Source of the DNA: Motacilla alba alba
Taxonomy: Eukaryota > Chordata > Aves > Passeriformes > Motacillidae
NCBI RefSeq assembly: GCF_015832195.1
Contig: NC_052020.1
Coordinates: 6,826,254 to 6,890,253 of the forward strand
Direction: 5' to 3'
DNA: 64,000 bases
The notes beneath the pieces are model-generated. The model was not told the origin of the DNA and did no database searches. It worked only from the letters and a program-made list of their open reading frames with translations. The position numbers and the translations under genes are program-made. Below are positions 1 through 13,700 of this stretch, in pieces (within the stretch, counting starts at the first letter, position 1; each line of letters opens with the position of its first letter).

Positions 1-3000
1 TCCTTTTCTCAATCTTAGATTTGTCACCTGCAAGATTCATTTGCTAATTCTTGTATTGGTAGCCACCTGTAGTATTTGTTTGCTGTTCATCTTTTGCATG
101 TCCATCATGACCTTGGAGATCTTAACCACATGTTCCTCATAAATCCCTGTTTTCCAGGCTGAGCGCTCTCAGACTATCTTGTTGTTCATTGTGTGGAAGG
201 AGGTCTATTCCTTTGACCATGATTATTACTTTTCTTTTTCCATTTTACACTTTATAAGACGAGGAAACCAAAATTGCAGCATTTGACCCGTGATGGGCAC
301 ATGATGGGCTGTTTAACAGGGAATGTTGTTCCTTTCCTGTCTGATTCCTGACAGTATCTGCTGTCTATTTGTTTTCTGACTGTACTGGTAGAATTCTAGT
401 GCCTGTGTTAGGGCTGATGTGCTGGGATGAATTCACTAGCACGTGTTGAGTTATTTAGTGGGCTCTTCCTACTCTTTACCCTAAATAACCTTGTGCATCT
501 CTGTTTCCTAATCCAGTTTCCTCTGCTAATAACTCACAGTCCTGCACTTGGCCAGGCTGCTTAGAAAAAGCACAAGTGCCATTGCAAACTTGCTGTTTCC
601 TGTGCTGAGGGTGTTTGCCCGCAGCTAAAACAAATTCCTAAACCCGTGGGACTGATCTGTCATGCATCAAACATTGTGCTGCTTTCTCAGCTTTCCCTTC
701 CTCTATTCCCTCCCTAGCTCTGCTCATTCCCTGGAGCAGGGAGCTTGCCTCCTCTTTTAGACTTGTAGCCACAAAATAATCAAGTAAAATGTAAATTGAA
801 TGGGTAATTAAGATGGACTAACGTAATCCTGGTATGTGGTACTAAAATGAATTAATCTTTTGTAATTAAAAATGATGACAGGAACCCTGTATCTGCCCCC
901 TCTACTTGCCAGCATTAGTTTTTGCTCTTGCCAGTGTCATTCAGAATGCTGTGAGTAGAATAAGTCATTATCACCTCGGTCACCTTTGCTCAGGTTGGTA
1001 TCAAAAGCCATTTTCACTGTGAGTGTGTTTAATTGCCAGTGCTAATTGGCATAAACCTAAAAACTTGCTTTACATAATTCAATGAATACCTATGCTAGCT
1101 ACTGAGAGCTCGACAGCAGCTTGGAGATTAAAGGGTGCATTGTCCATGCAAATTTCATGGTGGAAAATAATTTCTTAATGATAAAATATCTGGCAATTGC
1201 TCTTGCAAACTATACCAAATGTGCTTATTTGTTGCTCTTAAAGAAATGTGTCCTGCAAGCATCTTCCCTGCTCTTTATGCATGAACACACAAATGCACCT
1301 TGCAGAAACAATTCTGAGATATAATTGCATTCTATTAGTAACTCCATTAGATTTGCATCTCTTTGAGGGCAGGCTTACTCTAAAATGAAGAACTGCATGA
1401 GAGTCACATTTATTCCTTCAGACAGCAAGAACTTTTAGATACCACAAGGAGGGGAGAGAGTGTTACCTTCGCACACAGTCGCTCGCTTGCTCTCTCCTGA
1501 TCCCCATCTCCCTCTTCCTCTCCCCTCCTGCAAGACCAGATTGTTCTCTGAAATGCAGTTGTGTGATTTTGCTGCGGGCAACTGGTTGAGTTACAAGTAA
1601 ATTGCTGCTTTCTCTCATACCTGTATTTCAGATGAGTTCACAGAGCAGATTAAGATAAACAATGGAGGCTAATAGTGAGAGCCAGGAAGGATGGTGAGGG
1701 GAAATCACACAGAAAAAAATTGGCTGCTTTTCCCCCCCTCCTTATCTCTGTGACGTCTTGTGATGGCACAAAGATATGCAAGAGTCATAGCACTAGGTAA
1801 GTGATGAGAATATTTTCTTAATATTGAGTGGACAGTAGTTATTTTGTTATTAAATATACTTATCACGATGAATCCTTTCCACATCAAAGGTTATCATTTG
1901 ACCATCTTACTCCTAGAGATCTCCATGAACTTGTATGCTTTTCAAATTATTTTTAGTCTTTTGGAAAGGGGATTGTTGGAACGATTTCTAGGTTAAAAAA
2001 AAAACAACCTTAAAATATTTCTGCCACTAGCCCAGCTCTCTAATGGTCTTTAACTTTTCTCTACATAAGCATCCAATGCATATTGGTGAATTTAACTTTC
2101 TTATAATGTTAACTGAAGCCCACAATTCTTTGCTCCACTCTTCTGTCTGCAGCTCAGTCAGAATTAAAGATTTGATGTAGGTAACAATTTGAATTTGCCT
2201 TTGAAATGGAACCTGGCACCTTGCAATGATCTCTTCCAGTGTAAGAAATTGATCTCATGAATTCCAGCATTTACAACAACAAAACAAACAAAAAACCAAA
2301 CACCAAAATTAGCCTAAAAATGTCAACTGTTTTATAGCCATTTCCTACTTAGGATGAAAGATGTTCTCAAACATTAGTGAATTCTCACAAAGGTTCTGTA
2401 GGTGGGAAGTTATTTCAGTTATTGGAGCTGACAGAGGAAAGCTCTGGCACAAACTGGAAACACTCCCTGACCCCCAGTCCTGTGCAGCAGCCAGGAAAGG
2501 TCCTTCACCCAGCAGATCCTTTTCTAAGATAAAGAATTTGAGATGATGAAAAAAAGTGCCTAAATGATAAGTAAACAAGCAAATAATAATAATAATGTGC
2601 TGCAAATTCAAGTTGATGGCAGTTGTTGTGAGTTCAGATACAACAATGCAAGCATACTTTATGAAGAAAACATGACTGGAAATGTGTAATGGTGATGTGG
2701 AGCATTTGACCAGCAGTGTCTTGAGCAAGCTCCTTGCAGGATTAAATTGCAATGGACCAGCTGGAAGCTCTGATTAATGAGCAGAAATATTTGTACTGGT
2801 ATCCCAACTTCAGGGCACTATCTATGAAAATGTCTTTGCTGGGGTGAAATTGGATGGCACCAGGCTGCTCAGACTAATTATGAACATTTGGAGCTGAAGA
2901 AAGTGACAGAATTCTCACTGACAAATGAATGTGTGTTCTTAATTTGAGAGGATAATCTCTTTCCACTTATGGGGTTTTTTTGAATTTTGAATCATTCTGT

Positions 3001-4362
3001 GAGAGGAGAAAAATAGATTAATCAAATACTGTAACCTAAACCCAGCCAAATCTAGCATTCATCCAAAAATTCCTACTGACCTAGAAGCTCTAAGTGTCAA
3101 AAGAATTTCTGTTTGATTTCAGTATGTATTGTGTTAATGAAATCTCCAGAAACTATAACCTGAGATGTTTGCTTTTGTCCTCATTTCCCTCTCACTAGTA
3201 CACCCCTGTGACTAAAAATGATGTGATTTATAATTTCCCTGCTACCTGCCTGGCAGCTGCAGGGGTGCAGTTCACGAATTTAAGATTGCACATGGCCTCT
3301 CCTTTGCTGCAGCCCATAGTCCTATTTATTATTGCTGTTGTTTTGGGGTTTTTTGGAAGCAGATTGCAAGCAGACACCTTGTCAAGGTTTTCAAAGGCCT
3401 GTCAGAGTCAGGAGGGGCATTCAGCAAAATCAGCTGCAGCTTTATAAGTCCAACACAGGCCAGCAGCAAACTGGGAAATGTCCTTTCTGCCCAAGATCCA
3501 GGTGGAAGAGCTTTGTCGGGAGTGGTCAGTGCAGGCTGCTTTTGTCCATGCAGAGCCTGTGCACACGGAAAGGGCCTCTTGCTTCCCTTTAGGGACCTGT
3601 TGAAATGAAACCTAGAGGTCATAGTTTCCAGTCATAAAGGAGCTTTGCATTCAAATCAGTGTTTCTAGTGTATGTTGCAGTAGTTGAGGTTGATTCATGC
3701 TGTTCTTCAGGCACCCAGAGGAAGGAGATGTTCATAGCCAACATTTTCCTGCAGTTATGTATCTGCTTTTCGTGCTCTTTATTTCTGATGAAATTTTTCA
3801 CGAATATATTGAAAAAATATCCTGAATAAATCATTTTCCCTTTGAGTTTCTCAATCCTTGGTCTCACAATGAAAATTTCAAATATTCCAAATATTGTATT
3901 GCTGTTTGTGAGTAGAGTAGATTCTGAATACTCTGAACAACGTGCCTCCTGCTTCAAGGAGTTCATTATTTAGAAGACCAAAAGCCAGTGACAGCTGAGA
4001 AGGGCAGAGCAGAAAGGATTTGCTCCAGTTTTGAACAGTGAAAATTTGTCTTGCAGGGTCATAAAGCAGGGGTAGCACACCAGTTGCATTCCTTGACAAT
4101 AAATTAGAAATAACTCATGAGACTGAGAGTTTATTTTAAAGGAAGCAGAGATGCTTTTTTTGTTCCTCAGCGTAGATTTGGAGATATTCATATGGTTAAT
4201 ACAAATTCAGTATTTTGAAAGGTTTATTCTGAAGGGATTTTCATGTATGTGACAATTTTTCACTCAGATTGAGTCTCTTGTAAAGTTGTGTGGTTGCATG
4301 TACTTGACTTCATTGCAGAAGTTATAGTAACTCAGGCAGAAAGTAGATCTTTATGAAAACAA
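1..4362. other. Non-coding unique sequence, no gene seen
   Basis: This stretch is AT-rich and has no reading frame above 135 codons on either strand. None of the short frames has a protein I recognise or a convincing splice-site pair. A short A-rich run with CAAA units lies near 2275..2306, and an AAT microsatellite of a few units lies near 2584..2595. I recognised no transposable element. It is best read as intergenic or intronic. Small regulatory elements cannot be excluded by eye. Confidence 0.6.
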
Positions 4363-4420
4363 ATGCAGAAAGTTAAAACTAATGTCTGGCCCTGGTATTG
4401 GGTGGTGAAAATGAAAATGC
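4363..4420 (+). repeat. Left arm of a 45-bp inverted repeat, with a 13-bp insertion
   Basis: Read on the plus strand, this 58-bp segment matches the reverse complement of 5138..5182 over 27 bp, then carries 13 extra bases (4390..4402, ccctggtattggg), then matches again over 18 bp. By manual alignment there is one mismatch in the 45 aligned positions. The sequence outside and inside the arms does not align. No target-site duplication is visible outside the arms. The origin could be a worn transposon end, an inverted local duplication or a template-switch event, and the sequence alone does not decide. Confidence 0.85.
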
Positions 4421-5137
4421 TGTCGGAATTCAAGAAGATACCTATGAAAATCTTTAATAGAAATGCTATTAATGGAGTGCTACTTAAATTAAGCCTGTGA
4501 ACCCCCACAAAGACAGGTTCTGGAGCACAGATTGACCATGGGGATTGCTGGCTGGATTTTCAGACTCAAGGTCAAGCACTGCTCTGGGTTTCAGAGGCTT
4601 GGGGAGGAGAGCAGTGCAGTTTTGCTGTTAAACATCTCTTGTGGCTGCATTAGATCTGTCTGGAAGTTCTGCATAGCCACAGTGGGGTTTTAGGAAAAGT
4701 GATGTGTCTTCATCACCTAAGGAAAACAAGTAAGGAAAAGCCTGTGCCTGCTAACATCTTTCCCATCCACTGATGTGTTTATTTTGTTATGTGGACAAGG
4801 AATCCCATTTAGCTTTCTGGTTATTGGGGATATGGTAAAAAGTTTGAGAGCGTGGAATTGTATTCCTTGGATAAAGTTCACACCTCAAATAGACCTTAAA
4901 GAAGGCATAAAACCTGCTCTGGGTTCTCAGTTGGGAGTTAAGTGGAACTTAAATGTAGCATAGACCATAGATTGGCAGATAGTAATGAATTTCATATATA
5001 GCAGTAGCTAATATGGAAATATGAATTCTTTACTTTGCATTCAAAATACAATTTGGGATACTAATGGTAGGGATGACTATGGCATGTTTACCTGAAAATT
5101 GTGGGGATGTATGGCATGAATAGCTGCCTGAAATGTG
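4421..5137. other. Interval between the inverted-repeat arms, no gene seen
   Basis: These 717 bp sit between the two arms of the inverted repeat. The longest frame is 62 codons (4775..4963, +), with no recognisable protein. I see no transposase fragment. If the flanking arms are terminal repeats, this would be the body of a non-autonomous element, but nothing inside it supports that. Confidence 0.45.
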
Positions 5138-5182
5138 GCATTTTCATTTTCACCACCAGACATTAGTTTTAACCTTCTGCAT
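5138..5182 (-). repeat. Right arm of the 45-bp inverted repeat
   Basis: The reverse complement of this segment reproduces 4363..4389 and 4403..4420 with one difference (a g where the left arm has an a, ninth base in the left-arm direction). It lacks the 13-bp block present in the left arm. Together the arms could pair into a long stem over a loop of about 717 nt if the region were transcribed. Confidence 0.85.
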
Positions 5183-6734
5183 CCCATGGGGCTTTCCACA
5201 AATAACACAAAAAAATGTTCTTCAGTGATTTGTATTTATATTTTTCTGAAAAGATGAAGCCCACCAATTCTATTTAGGTGAGCTCCTATTCTTTAGGTGA
5301 CTGTACAACAGTCCAATTTCTTTAGGTGACTGTACAACAGCATCTGAAGCACAATATCACAAGCCAATAATTAAAGGAAAAGGTTACACCCTTTTAAGGG
5401 TTTCTTTTTTTGTTTGTTTCTTTTTTTTTTTTTTGAACTGCAAACTCTTTCTGTAGCAAATGTAAGCATTGTGAAGAATGATAATGGGTGTCCCCTTCCC
5501 TTTAAACTCCTTCCTACAGAGGGGAAAGCATGAATATCTTACAATGGCCTCTTCCTTCCCTGCCTCTCCGGTGAGAGGTGAAATTCATCCTTGTTTGGGA
5601 GCACTCAGAGCACTCAAGGCTTTATTTCTGTGCATGAAGGTGAAATCACTCAGGCACCTTTTCCCCTCAGCATGAGGAATGAGCTGTGAGCGTGGCCAAC
5701 CACACGACCCCAGACCAGAGCTACAGAGGAGCAGGAGACCACAGGGGCAAAGTGCTCTGAGGCTGCTTTTGAGTTTCACTCTTTCCAGTGGATTAAGTGA
5801 GTCGTTACCATGAGGTTATTGCAAAACCCTGTGAAATATTGTTGGTAGCTGGCTCTCTGGCACCAGGAGAGAATTCTGCTGATTTTTTCAAAATTCTGGC
5901 TCATGTTACAGTGGAACTGAGGATAAAATATCTATCTGTCCTTGCTTCTATTTTGCAAACCCCTGAACTATTTAGCTTGCCCACGCATTGTGGTCCAAAG
6001 CATTGTGTGTTTTGGATTGTCTAAATTTTTATTTTGGCTTTTTAAAAGGTAAACTATTTATATGATTTAGGATGCTTAGTGGCATGCATACTAATTGTAG
6101 AAAAATCCCTCAGATATTACCCAGTAGACTAGACAGGCTCCTTCATGGCTGTTATGGTCCATCAGGTAAATACATACTTTGGAACATGTACTAATGTCAA
6201 AAAACATGAGTTATTTACCCAGGAGATGCTGTTCCAGCATGCTGGGCAAATGTGTATCTAGGGTGGGGTTTTTTCAACAGCTGATTTTTAAACTTTTTTT
6301 TTTTTTTTTCAAACTGAGAAGGCTATATCAATTTTGAAACAGCTGCCATGGCCATTTTTTGGAAAAGTACACACATTTTCAAAGCTAACACATGCCAAGC
6401 CGTGTGCTGTTATTTATGTGCATTTATACAGCTCTGTAACGTTGCATATAATGGCTCTGGAACCATTTTCCTAATAAGCCAATATATCCCTGTGGTTCTT
6501 ATGTAATGCTGGCTTTGTCTGGCTGGTAATGGAACAGATGGATTGTTGTTGCTCACACCCAAGCACTTGGGGTAGTCAGACCAGTGCCAGGTCTCCATTT
6601 TAATTCCTCAGCGTTGCCCAAGTCCTTCTAGGAGATCAGGAACAGTACAAATGCATTGCATACCTAATGTAAAATGTGTGTTTTCTCCACATTAACCATT
6701 TCATTCCTGCAGCTAAGCTAGCTGTTTGCTCTTC
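5183..6734. other. Non-coding stretch with poly-T tracts
   Basis: No gene is seen; the longest frame is 75 codons (5797..6024, +). The stretch contains the 29-bp-period duplication listed separately and two poly-T tracts, about 5421..5434 and about 6294..6309. No transposable element body is attached to the tracts that I could recognise. Confidence 0.55.
5289..5340 (+). repeat. Short tandem duplication, 29-bp period
   Basis: A 23-bp word beginning ttctttaggtgactgtac occurs at 5289..5311 and again, identically, at 5318..5340. Six bases separate the copies, so the period is 29 bp. Identity between copies suggests a fairly recent slippage or duplication event. It lies about 100 bp beyond the right arm of the inverted repeat. 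Confidence 0.9.
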
Positions 6735-6830
6735 AGGTTGTTTTCTAGCTGAGTAACCTGGGGAATGGAGAGAAGCAGTAACTTGTCCAAGTTTAACCAG
6801 CTGGTCCTGATGTGAGGACACAAAATGTTG
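6735..6830 (-). repeat. MIR-like SINE scrap, minus orientation
   Basis: The plus strand reads like the reverse complement of the MIR core: a gagagaagcagtaacttg segment, then tccaag, then an 'accagctggt' segment where MIR has its 'acagctagt' block. MIR is an ancient amniote tRNA-derived SINE and occurs in birds as badly worn pieces. Only about 90 bp are recognisable and the ends are approximate. Chance resemblance is possible. Confidence 0.45.
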
Positions 6831-9800
6831 TTTTCTAATAGTAAAACTTTCTGGGCTTTCTGTATATTTTGTCTCACCCCCTCATGTTTTTTTAACCAAT
6901 GCAAGCAGATAAGGAGACAACTTTTTGTTCTTGTTAGTGATCAGAAAACACGTTCTGAAAACATCAGGAACACAGGTGTGTGGACCACAGCATCATCTGA
7001 AACACAAAGTGTATAGCCCAATGCATTTGAACGTGCCCTCAGGATTTGGATGTCTTCTACCTAAACGTTTTTGGTCTCCCTTTCAAGACCAGATTTGTGG
7101 GGATGCAAGCACTTGAATTTAAGTGTATAAGTTGAATTTAAGTGTGTGCACCATAATCTTTTTCCTCTTTGATTTTGCCATCAGCCCCTACTCTGACTTT
7201 TCAAGGAAATGCATCCTAACTTGGCATGGTATTTGCAAAGTTTCAGCATGCAGCTACAATTGAGAGGACAAGCTGCAGCCCCAGGCAGGGCAGTGCAGGG
7301 AGGGGCAGGGGATCCATGGCAATCTTTTCCACAGGAGTGCCAACAGCACGGCTGTATCAAATGACACAGGACTAAAGCCAGAAGGCCATTAAAATGGTCT
7401 GAAAATGCCTCCGTTACACGGTTATCTTTATAACTTAGTCATATCTGTAGCTGGAAGGACTTTGGCTTTCATTCACGTGCCAACCATGTACTACAACAAT
7501 TAAAATACTACACTCATAAAACCCTGACTGCTGCGTGCGTGCGCGGCCTGATTGAAGCTCAGCAGATGAGATGGTGATCACAGCCCCAGCTGCAAAAGGG
7601 GGGAGAAAAAAAAAAATCTGTGATATTTGGAGTAAAAACCGAGGCTGATGGTGGTGTTATGCTCCATGTTGAAAGTGCCATTGCTGGCCGGTGATTTACG
7701 TTTTGCATGTTCACTGAGCAGCCTTTCTCCCGCGTGTTAGTTTGGGCGACAATGCATTTTTTCATATGGGAGGAAGCTACAAAATAATAGAGAGAAATTA
7801 ACCAATCAAAATCATGGTAAATAAAAGTCTCTCTCTCCCTCTCTTTCTTTCTTTTTAAGGCTCAAGAGGCAGCTGGCACTCTCAGGCTTTGTTATACTGA
7901 GGAAAGAGAACAGCAAAACTGCATGCAGTATAGAGTCAGTGTCATTGAAACTAATGGCATGAATGATCTCACACCATTGTCGTAAGACGGAGATTTACTG
8001 TGCTTAGTAGAGAACCCATATTATGGAGAAAAGCATCGATCTACTTCCACATTTTATTCACATGAATGACAAACAAGTTATTCACTACTATGCAGTCACA
8101 TTCAATCCCCCAGTGTCTGAGTCACAATGCCTCCCAAGTCCCTCACACTTTACAGCTGTGCAGAGCACCTAGCCAATAACTATTTGTCTCCACTTTGCAA
8201 CCAACAGAAAAGGTCTATTAGCCCCTCTTACTTGACCAGTTTACAGTTTAGACTAGTGTTTGCTGGATAATTTTAGCCCCAGTGTTTGATTCCTACAATA
8301 ACATGTCCATTAATGCAATGTCCTCTCTCTCCCCCTCTTTTTCACGATAGGCATTAGGCAGGTGGAGAGAGAAGCTGTGGTTACATTGCCAGTTTCACTT
8401 TTTTGATCAGATTTTGACATTTCCATGGCCTAGGTGTTCTGCTTCCAAGGGCTCAGTGCCTGTTTCCTATGCAAAGACTACAAATAATGGTAGGCTAAAA
8501 TGAATGAAGATAAGCAGTGAAAGCGATTGAGTGCAGTGTGGATGCTTTGTTCTTGATTTTTCTGTATGCATTGACTAATGCCACCTGATAGAGACTTCTC
8601 CCTTTGTTTTTATCTCTAGCTTTGGTACAGTAGTGGAGATATCATAGTGGTAACTATGGCAGAAGAAGGAAAATGCTGGCAAATTATTTCTGTTTCAGTG
8701 GGGAGAGACTAAATGATGGTGAAGAACAGTCCAAAAGCACACAGTACATTGCTTTAATTCCCTGTTTCTTTACATTACAGCACCTGTGTAAGCCCTCCTT
8801 AGCCATGAGAGGATGCTCTTGGTACATGAATTTTGGATGATTCAGAGTCCCTGCCACCATCATCCTCATAATTTTCAATGTAGCCTTTGGGGCAGACGGA
8901 AGATCTGACAGGGAAACCTGTGTGCACTGTGCTACCACTCCTGACTATTCCAATGGCCTTCTGGGAAATGTGAGATTGGTTTTCTCGTTTCCTTCCAACA
9001 GGAAAACTCACTTTTGAGCCCTTCTTCATCATCATTATAGCTCCACACGTGCAGGACTCTGCACAGTCACCTTGTCTTTGTAAGCTTTGTTGCACACTCC
9101 TTAATTGCACATGTTTTTTATGGTCTCAAAGACTGCAGAAAACTATTGGTTCCCGAACTTAAGTCACATCAAATCTATAGCTACCTGTTATCAAACAGTC
9201 TGTGTCATTGATTCTTCACTCTTTTTCTTCATCTGTACTTCTTAGGGAGTAAAAACACATCAGCTTTTGAATTGCTAATGTTTCATAACATTAAATGATT
9301 GGTCCCAGAGGATCTGGTGGCCAAGTCAGGAAAGGAATTTGTCTTTTAAATGCCTGCTCTCATTCTTAAAGGACACTCCCTTGAGTTTCTGCATCCCCTT
9401 GATAGGAGCTCTGAATATAGCGTGGAATAAATGGAAAAAATGTCTTAATATCCTCGTTGCACTAAGGAAAAATTAAATTCTGCGTTTCTGAATTTGTCCT
9501 TTTAATGCATATTCCTGGTTGCCTCTTACAACCTCCTTCTCAAAATGGGATCAAATAAGTGCAAGGTTTTGACTTTAAGGAACTTTTTGTTTTAAGGTTG
9601 TCTTCCTGCTGGGATCTCATGCAGTAATTTCAGTATTAGCAAATAGGCTGTTGAATTTCTTGCTCTTAAAAATCTATGAGCTTGGCTGATTTGAGTTACA
9701 AGCAACACAATTTCAGGTCTTAGAAACCCTTGCAATACATTGTGGTTGCAAATGGAGGGAGTGGGAAAGAATTTCCAGTCACAGCTGATTGCACAATGAC

Positions 9801-10479
9801 CTTATCAAATAATTTAGTAAAGGAAAATAACCCAAAAATAATTCCTGAGAACTGAGCTCTAGACACACAAAGTGCTTTAGGCATGCCCTTCCTGGGGCAA
9901 GGGGGGCTTTGTTGTTTTAGATCTGCAGGGAGGCATAAGTGCTGGAAACAGAACAGGCTCAAGAACCTAATTTTTGAAAGGATGCCCTCACACCTTCCCC
10001 CTGTGACTGGGGCAGGAGGAGTTGATTGGTGCATGGAGACCTTCCCTTTGCAGACACACTTTTTATGTGCTTAAATATCATCTGTCATTTGTGCCCACCT
10101 TGGAGATTTAGCTGGGAAATGCGTGACTTGCTTTGCCTTTTCCTGAGGCAGGACACATCGGATAAAACCCAAGCTGGTTTCCCAACAAAGCCAAGCCGTG
10201 TGCAGGCTCCTGGGAGGTGACCCACGGGGCATGTGTGGCAAGCAAACATTTGCCTTCAATTCCACAGCAGCTTTTGGAGTTCTGGTTTCCCTGGCATTTT
10301 TATCTTTCCCCTTGTCTCAGTTAATCTGTGTTATTGTCTATTGCTAATTCCCATCCAAATGTAACATGGAAGTTTCAATCAGTTAACAATTTGGTCTCAA
10401 TTATACAATTACTTTTCCTTCAGTTGTTCTGATGTTTTCTGTGGTTCTTTGTTTTCCCATTTCCACACCTTGGAAATGA
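6831..10479. other. Non-coding unique sequence, no gene seen
   Basis: No frame exceeds 104 codons. A small direct repeat (ttgaatttaagtgt at 7113 and 7132) and a pyrimidine-rich run near 7828..7857 are visible. The frames at 8684..9110 (minus) overlap in two phases and look like chance. I recognised no mobile element. Confidence 0.55.
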
Positions 10480-10705
10480 AGAAAAATAGGATTGGAAGAA
10501 ACCTCAAAAGATCTTCTAATCTATCCCTCTGCCCCAAGGTGGGATCAATTATATCTCCATCGTTCTTGGCAGATGTTTGTCTCTTGCTTTTAAAGTCTTC
10601 CAGTGATGCTTATTCCACCATTTTCCCAAAGCATTAGCTCTTTAAGTTGAAATGAAAAGTCCTTGAATGTCTGGTTTAATTTCAAATCAGCACTGCAAAG
10701 GACTG
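10480..10705 (-). mobile_element. Old CR1 LINE 3' fragment, minus orientation
   Basis: Starting at 'aataggattggaagaaacctc', the plus strand follows the reverse complement of an older amniote CR1 3' end: the 'attggaagaaacctcaaaagatc' stretch, a 'ggatcaatta' block, and 'ttattccaccattttccc' corresponding to the usual 'gattccaccacctccct' segment. Divergence is high and there are gaps. CR1 is the dominant non-LTR retrotransposon of birds and reptiles, and 5' truncation is its normal state. Only the last part of the element, in or next to the 3' end, is present, so no enzyme is encoded. Boundaries are approximate. Confidence 0.75.
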
Positions 10706-13700
10706 GTTGTAAATGTGCCATGGAATATGACTTAAATAGGATATAAATTGACTGTAACCTTTGGGTATGTAACTGAAATTAATCTTTGCAGGGGGCTTTA
10801 TGTAGGACTTAAATTAATTTTTAATGAACTCTGCTATCATGAATCTTTCACAGCTTTTGCAATTCTTTTAAACATGATAGTTCTTGCCATTTGATTACAG
10901 AAATTAGTTTAATTATAGATTGATGTCAAATGCATGATGAAACACAAATATACATTCAGAAAATTTAAATACAAATTCTTTTACCTACTCAACACAAACA
11001 GATTCCTATTTGATAAATGCTTGTTTATAGGAACTGCCAATTTTATAATTCTGGTCTTAATGAGAAAACTAGCATACCTGTGTGCCAAGGGTTGGAATAT
11101 TCTTAGCTTTTGTTTTCCATTTACATAGAATTTGCTACTAGAAGTGTGCCATTGCTGCTGGACTGAAAATATACCCAGTGACATGAAAAAAAGCAACTGT
11201 TATAACCTTTTAAGACCTGGTAATCTTCTGCAGCCACCATATGATATTTCTGGTGTTGAGGGTCTATTTCTGAAAATGCTGGAAGGTTTCTGATAGAAGT
11301 GTATTAAAATTGTAGCAGATCATAAATCAGTCAGCCATTAAATAGGAAGTTCCTGGGGGGCATTGATACTGAGGAATTAAAGAAAATCCACATTTTGTGA
11401 AAATCTCAGCCTTGGTGAGGAAGCTAACTAGAATTTAGGGCTTTATTTACAGCTTAATGTTATCCAAGATCACTCTCTGGTGAGGTGCTCAAATGTCCAA
11501 GATTTGTACGTATTCTTAAGATTTTACAAGGATTTTTGTTGTCTCAGTTGCAAAAAGTGGATAATCAATAAGGATTTCATCTTGTAAATGTGCGTATTTG
11601 ATTAGAGGTTTTCTTTTGCAGGTTGTCAGAATTAGTTCCAAATTTTCCGTACAATTTCTCTTACCTTTCCCTTCATTTACAGGGTGTTTTCTGCTTTCTG
11701 AAACTTAAACTCCTTCTTCTCCTCCTTCTTTTTTTTTTTTATTTATTTTTTTTTTTTATTTCCCAGAAAGTGTTTACTCTCATTCTGTGCTTGGAAGTGA
11801 GAGTCAGGGCTGCCTTCCATCCTCTACCTTGCTAATACTGGAGTTACCCAAGCCAGGGAGAGGACAGAAATTCTCTGGAAAACTGGGATATGCATACACT
11901 GGGTCAGGCAGTGGCTATGAAGCTGCTCTTGGATAACACCTCAGGTTTACCCCAGTGCCTGCTCATCATCAGCTTGGGAGAGTTCAGGAGGTCACCTGAA
12001 ATCCATCTCCTGTCTGCTGTTGTTCTCCCTCTCAGAGCCCTGAGTGTGTTAATGGTTTCTCAGCAGCAGACGAAAGGAACAGGAGAGATAAGAGGGGCGC
12101 AGGGATATTATTCAGCATGGCACTACACGTGTGACTTGTTTTCTCAGACTATCACTTAGCATTCATGCTGTGACACAGTGCAGGAGGGGGCTTTGGATGG
12201 GCAGTAACCAAGCAGCACCAGCTTGGGGAGCAGTGGGTACTTCAGTGCCTCTTGCATTTTTTTTTGGGTTCATCAGCTAGAAGAGGCTCCTTTGGCTGCA
12301 GGGTGAGAAGGGACCCTGAAAGTGTGGCTCCCCGCTCACTCCTCTCCAGTCCTGTGTTTAATACCACTTCCAGCTAACCTTTAGAAAAATACTTGCAGAG
12401 GAACAGGAAGAAGAGATTTTGCTAAGATACAAAATGCATTTGATGTGCTAAAAGAATGAAAAACTCTACAAGCAGAGAGTGTTGACATATCTTATCTCAG
12501 TTGTCAGAAGTGGCTTGTGAAATCCAGTGAGATGAAATCCATGCTCTACATATGGACAGTACAGACATTTCTTGAACTTATTCTAACTTCATTAGGCAGC
12601 CTTCATACTCACAGAAGGTGCCTGCCTTGACAAATACAAGTAGGTTCTTCCTTGTCTTTTTTTCCTTTGTTATTTCTTTCCTAACACCCTCCCTGCTCTC
12701 CTGCTCTGCCTCCTGTCTGACAGCCTGATTTTGGTGCCTTTCAGTACCTGAAATGGTTAGAAGCGAACGAGGAAAGTGGTATCGTGTAACTTCCATGTTT
12801 TGTTATTGTTTCTGACTTTTTCCCTTAGAGAGCTGGGGAGTGTCTGAACACAGAACACAATATCCTTTCCAGACAGTATTTAAGGATGGAAATGCAGTTA
12901 AAAGGACAGTGACTATAAGGGAAGCAAAGGGGCACAGAAACTAACAAGAAAGGCATGGAAATGTGAATGTTAGGCAAGGAAATGTGAAGCTGAAGTTACA
13001 GCAGTGCCAGTTAATGAGTTTCTAATAGGGTATGCAGATGCTGTCCTGGAGGGCTCTGCCTGGAGGGGAATGCAGGTCCTAATATGCATCAGCAACTTCA
13101 GGAAAGAAGATGCAGGCACATTTTTGTGACAAATGGATTGTTAAAGCCGGTGCCACCGGTAGAGAGACAGAGAGCTCCTTTCCCTCCATCACTTAATTAA
13201 AAATGCTCTGCTTGAGTAGTCTCTCCTATATGGGAAGTTTGTTCTCCACGGGCAGTTTGTGCTGTGGGCTGTGAGATGTGAGATATTGGCCCCGGTGCAT
13301 GTGATAACATTGCATCAACAAGGAGCCTGTTCTCCGGTGTGCCCAGGCAGATCTTTCATTCAGGACAAAGGAAGTGTGGTTTGTGTTAAAGATATAGTTC
13401 AACTTTCATAATGAAGCAAGTTGTGAATGATGAATGAAAGCACTTATTGAGCTGAAAGTACACACACCAGATTGAGCAATCTTGATCTTTGTGCAACAAT
13501 CAGCTGAGTAAGAGAAAGCAGGGACTGAATTTTTGACTGCCTCAGTTTGACCTTCATTTTGTACTTTTTTTAGCTGCAAATTAACACATCCAATTGTCAG
13601 GCAAATGATTGTTGAAATTTTTTGCCTGTTACTTGGTGGTGCAAAAAAGATAGATATGCAAATTGCACTGACAAAAGATTAGGCCAGTCCTCTGACAAGA

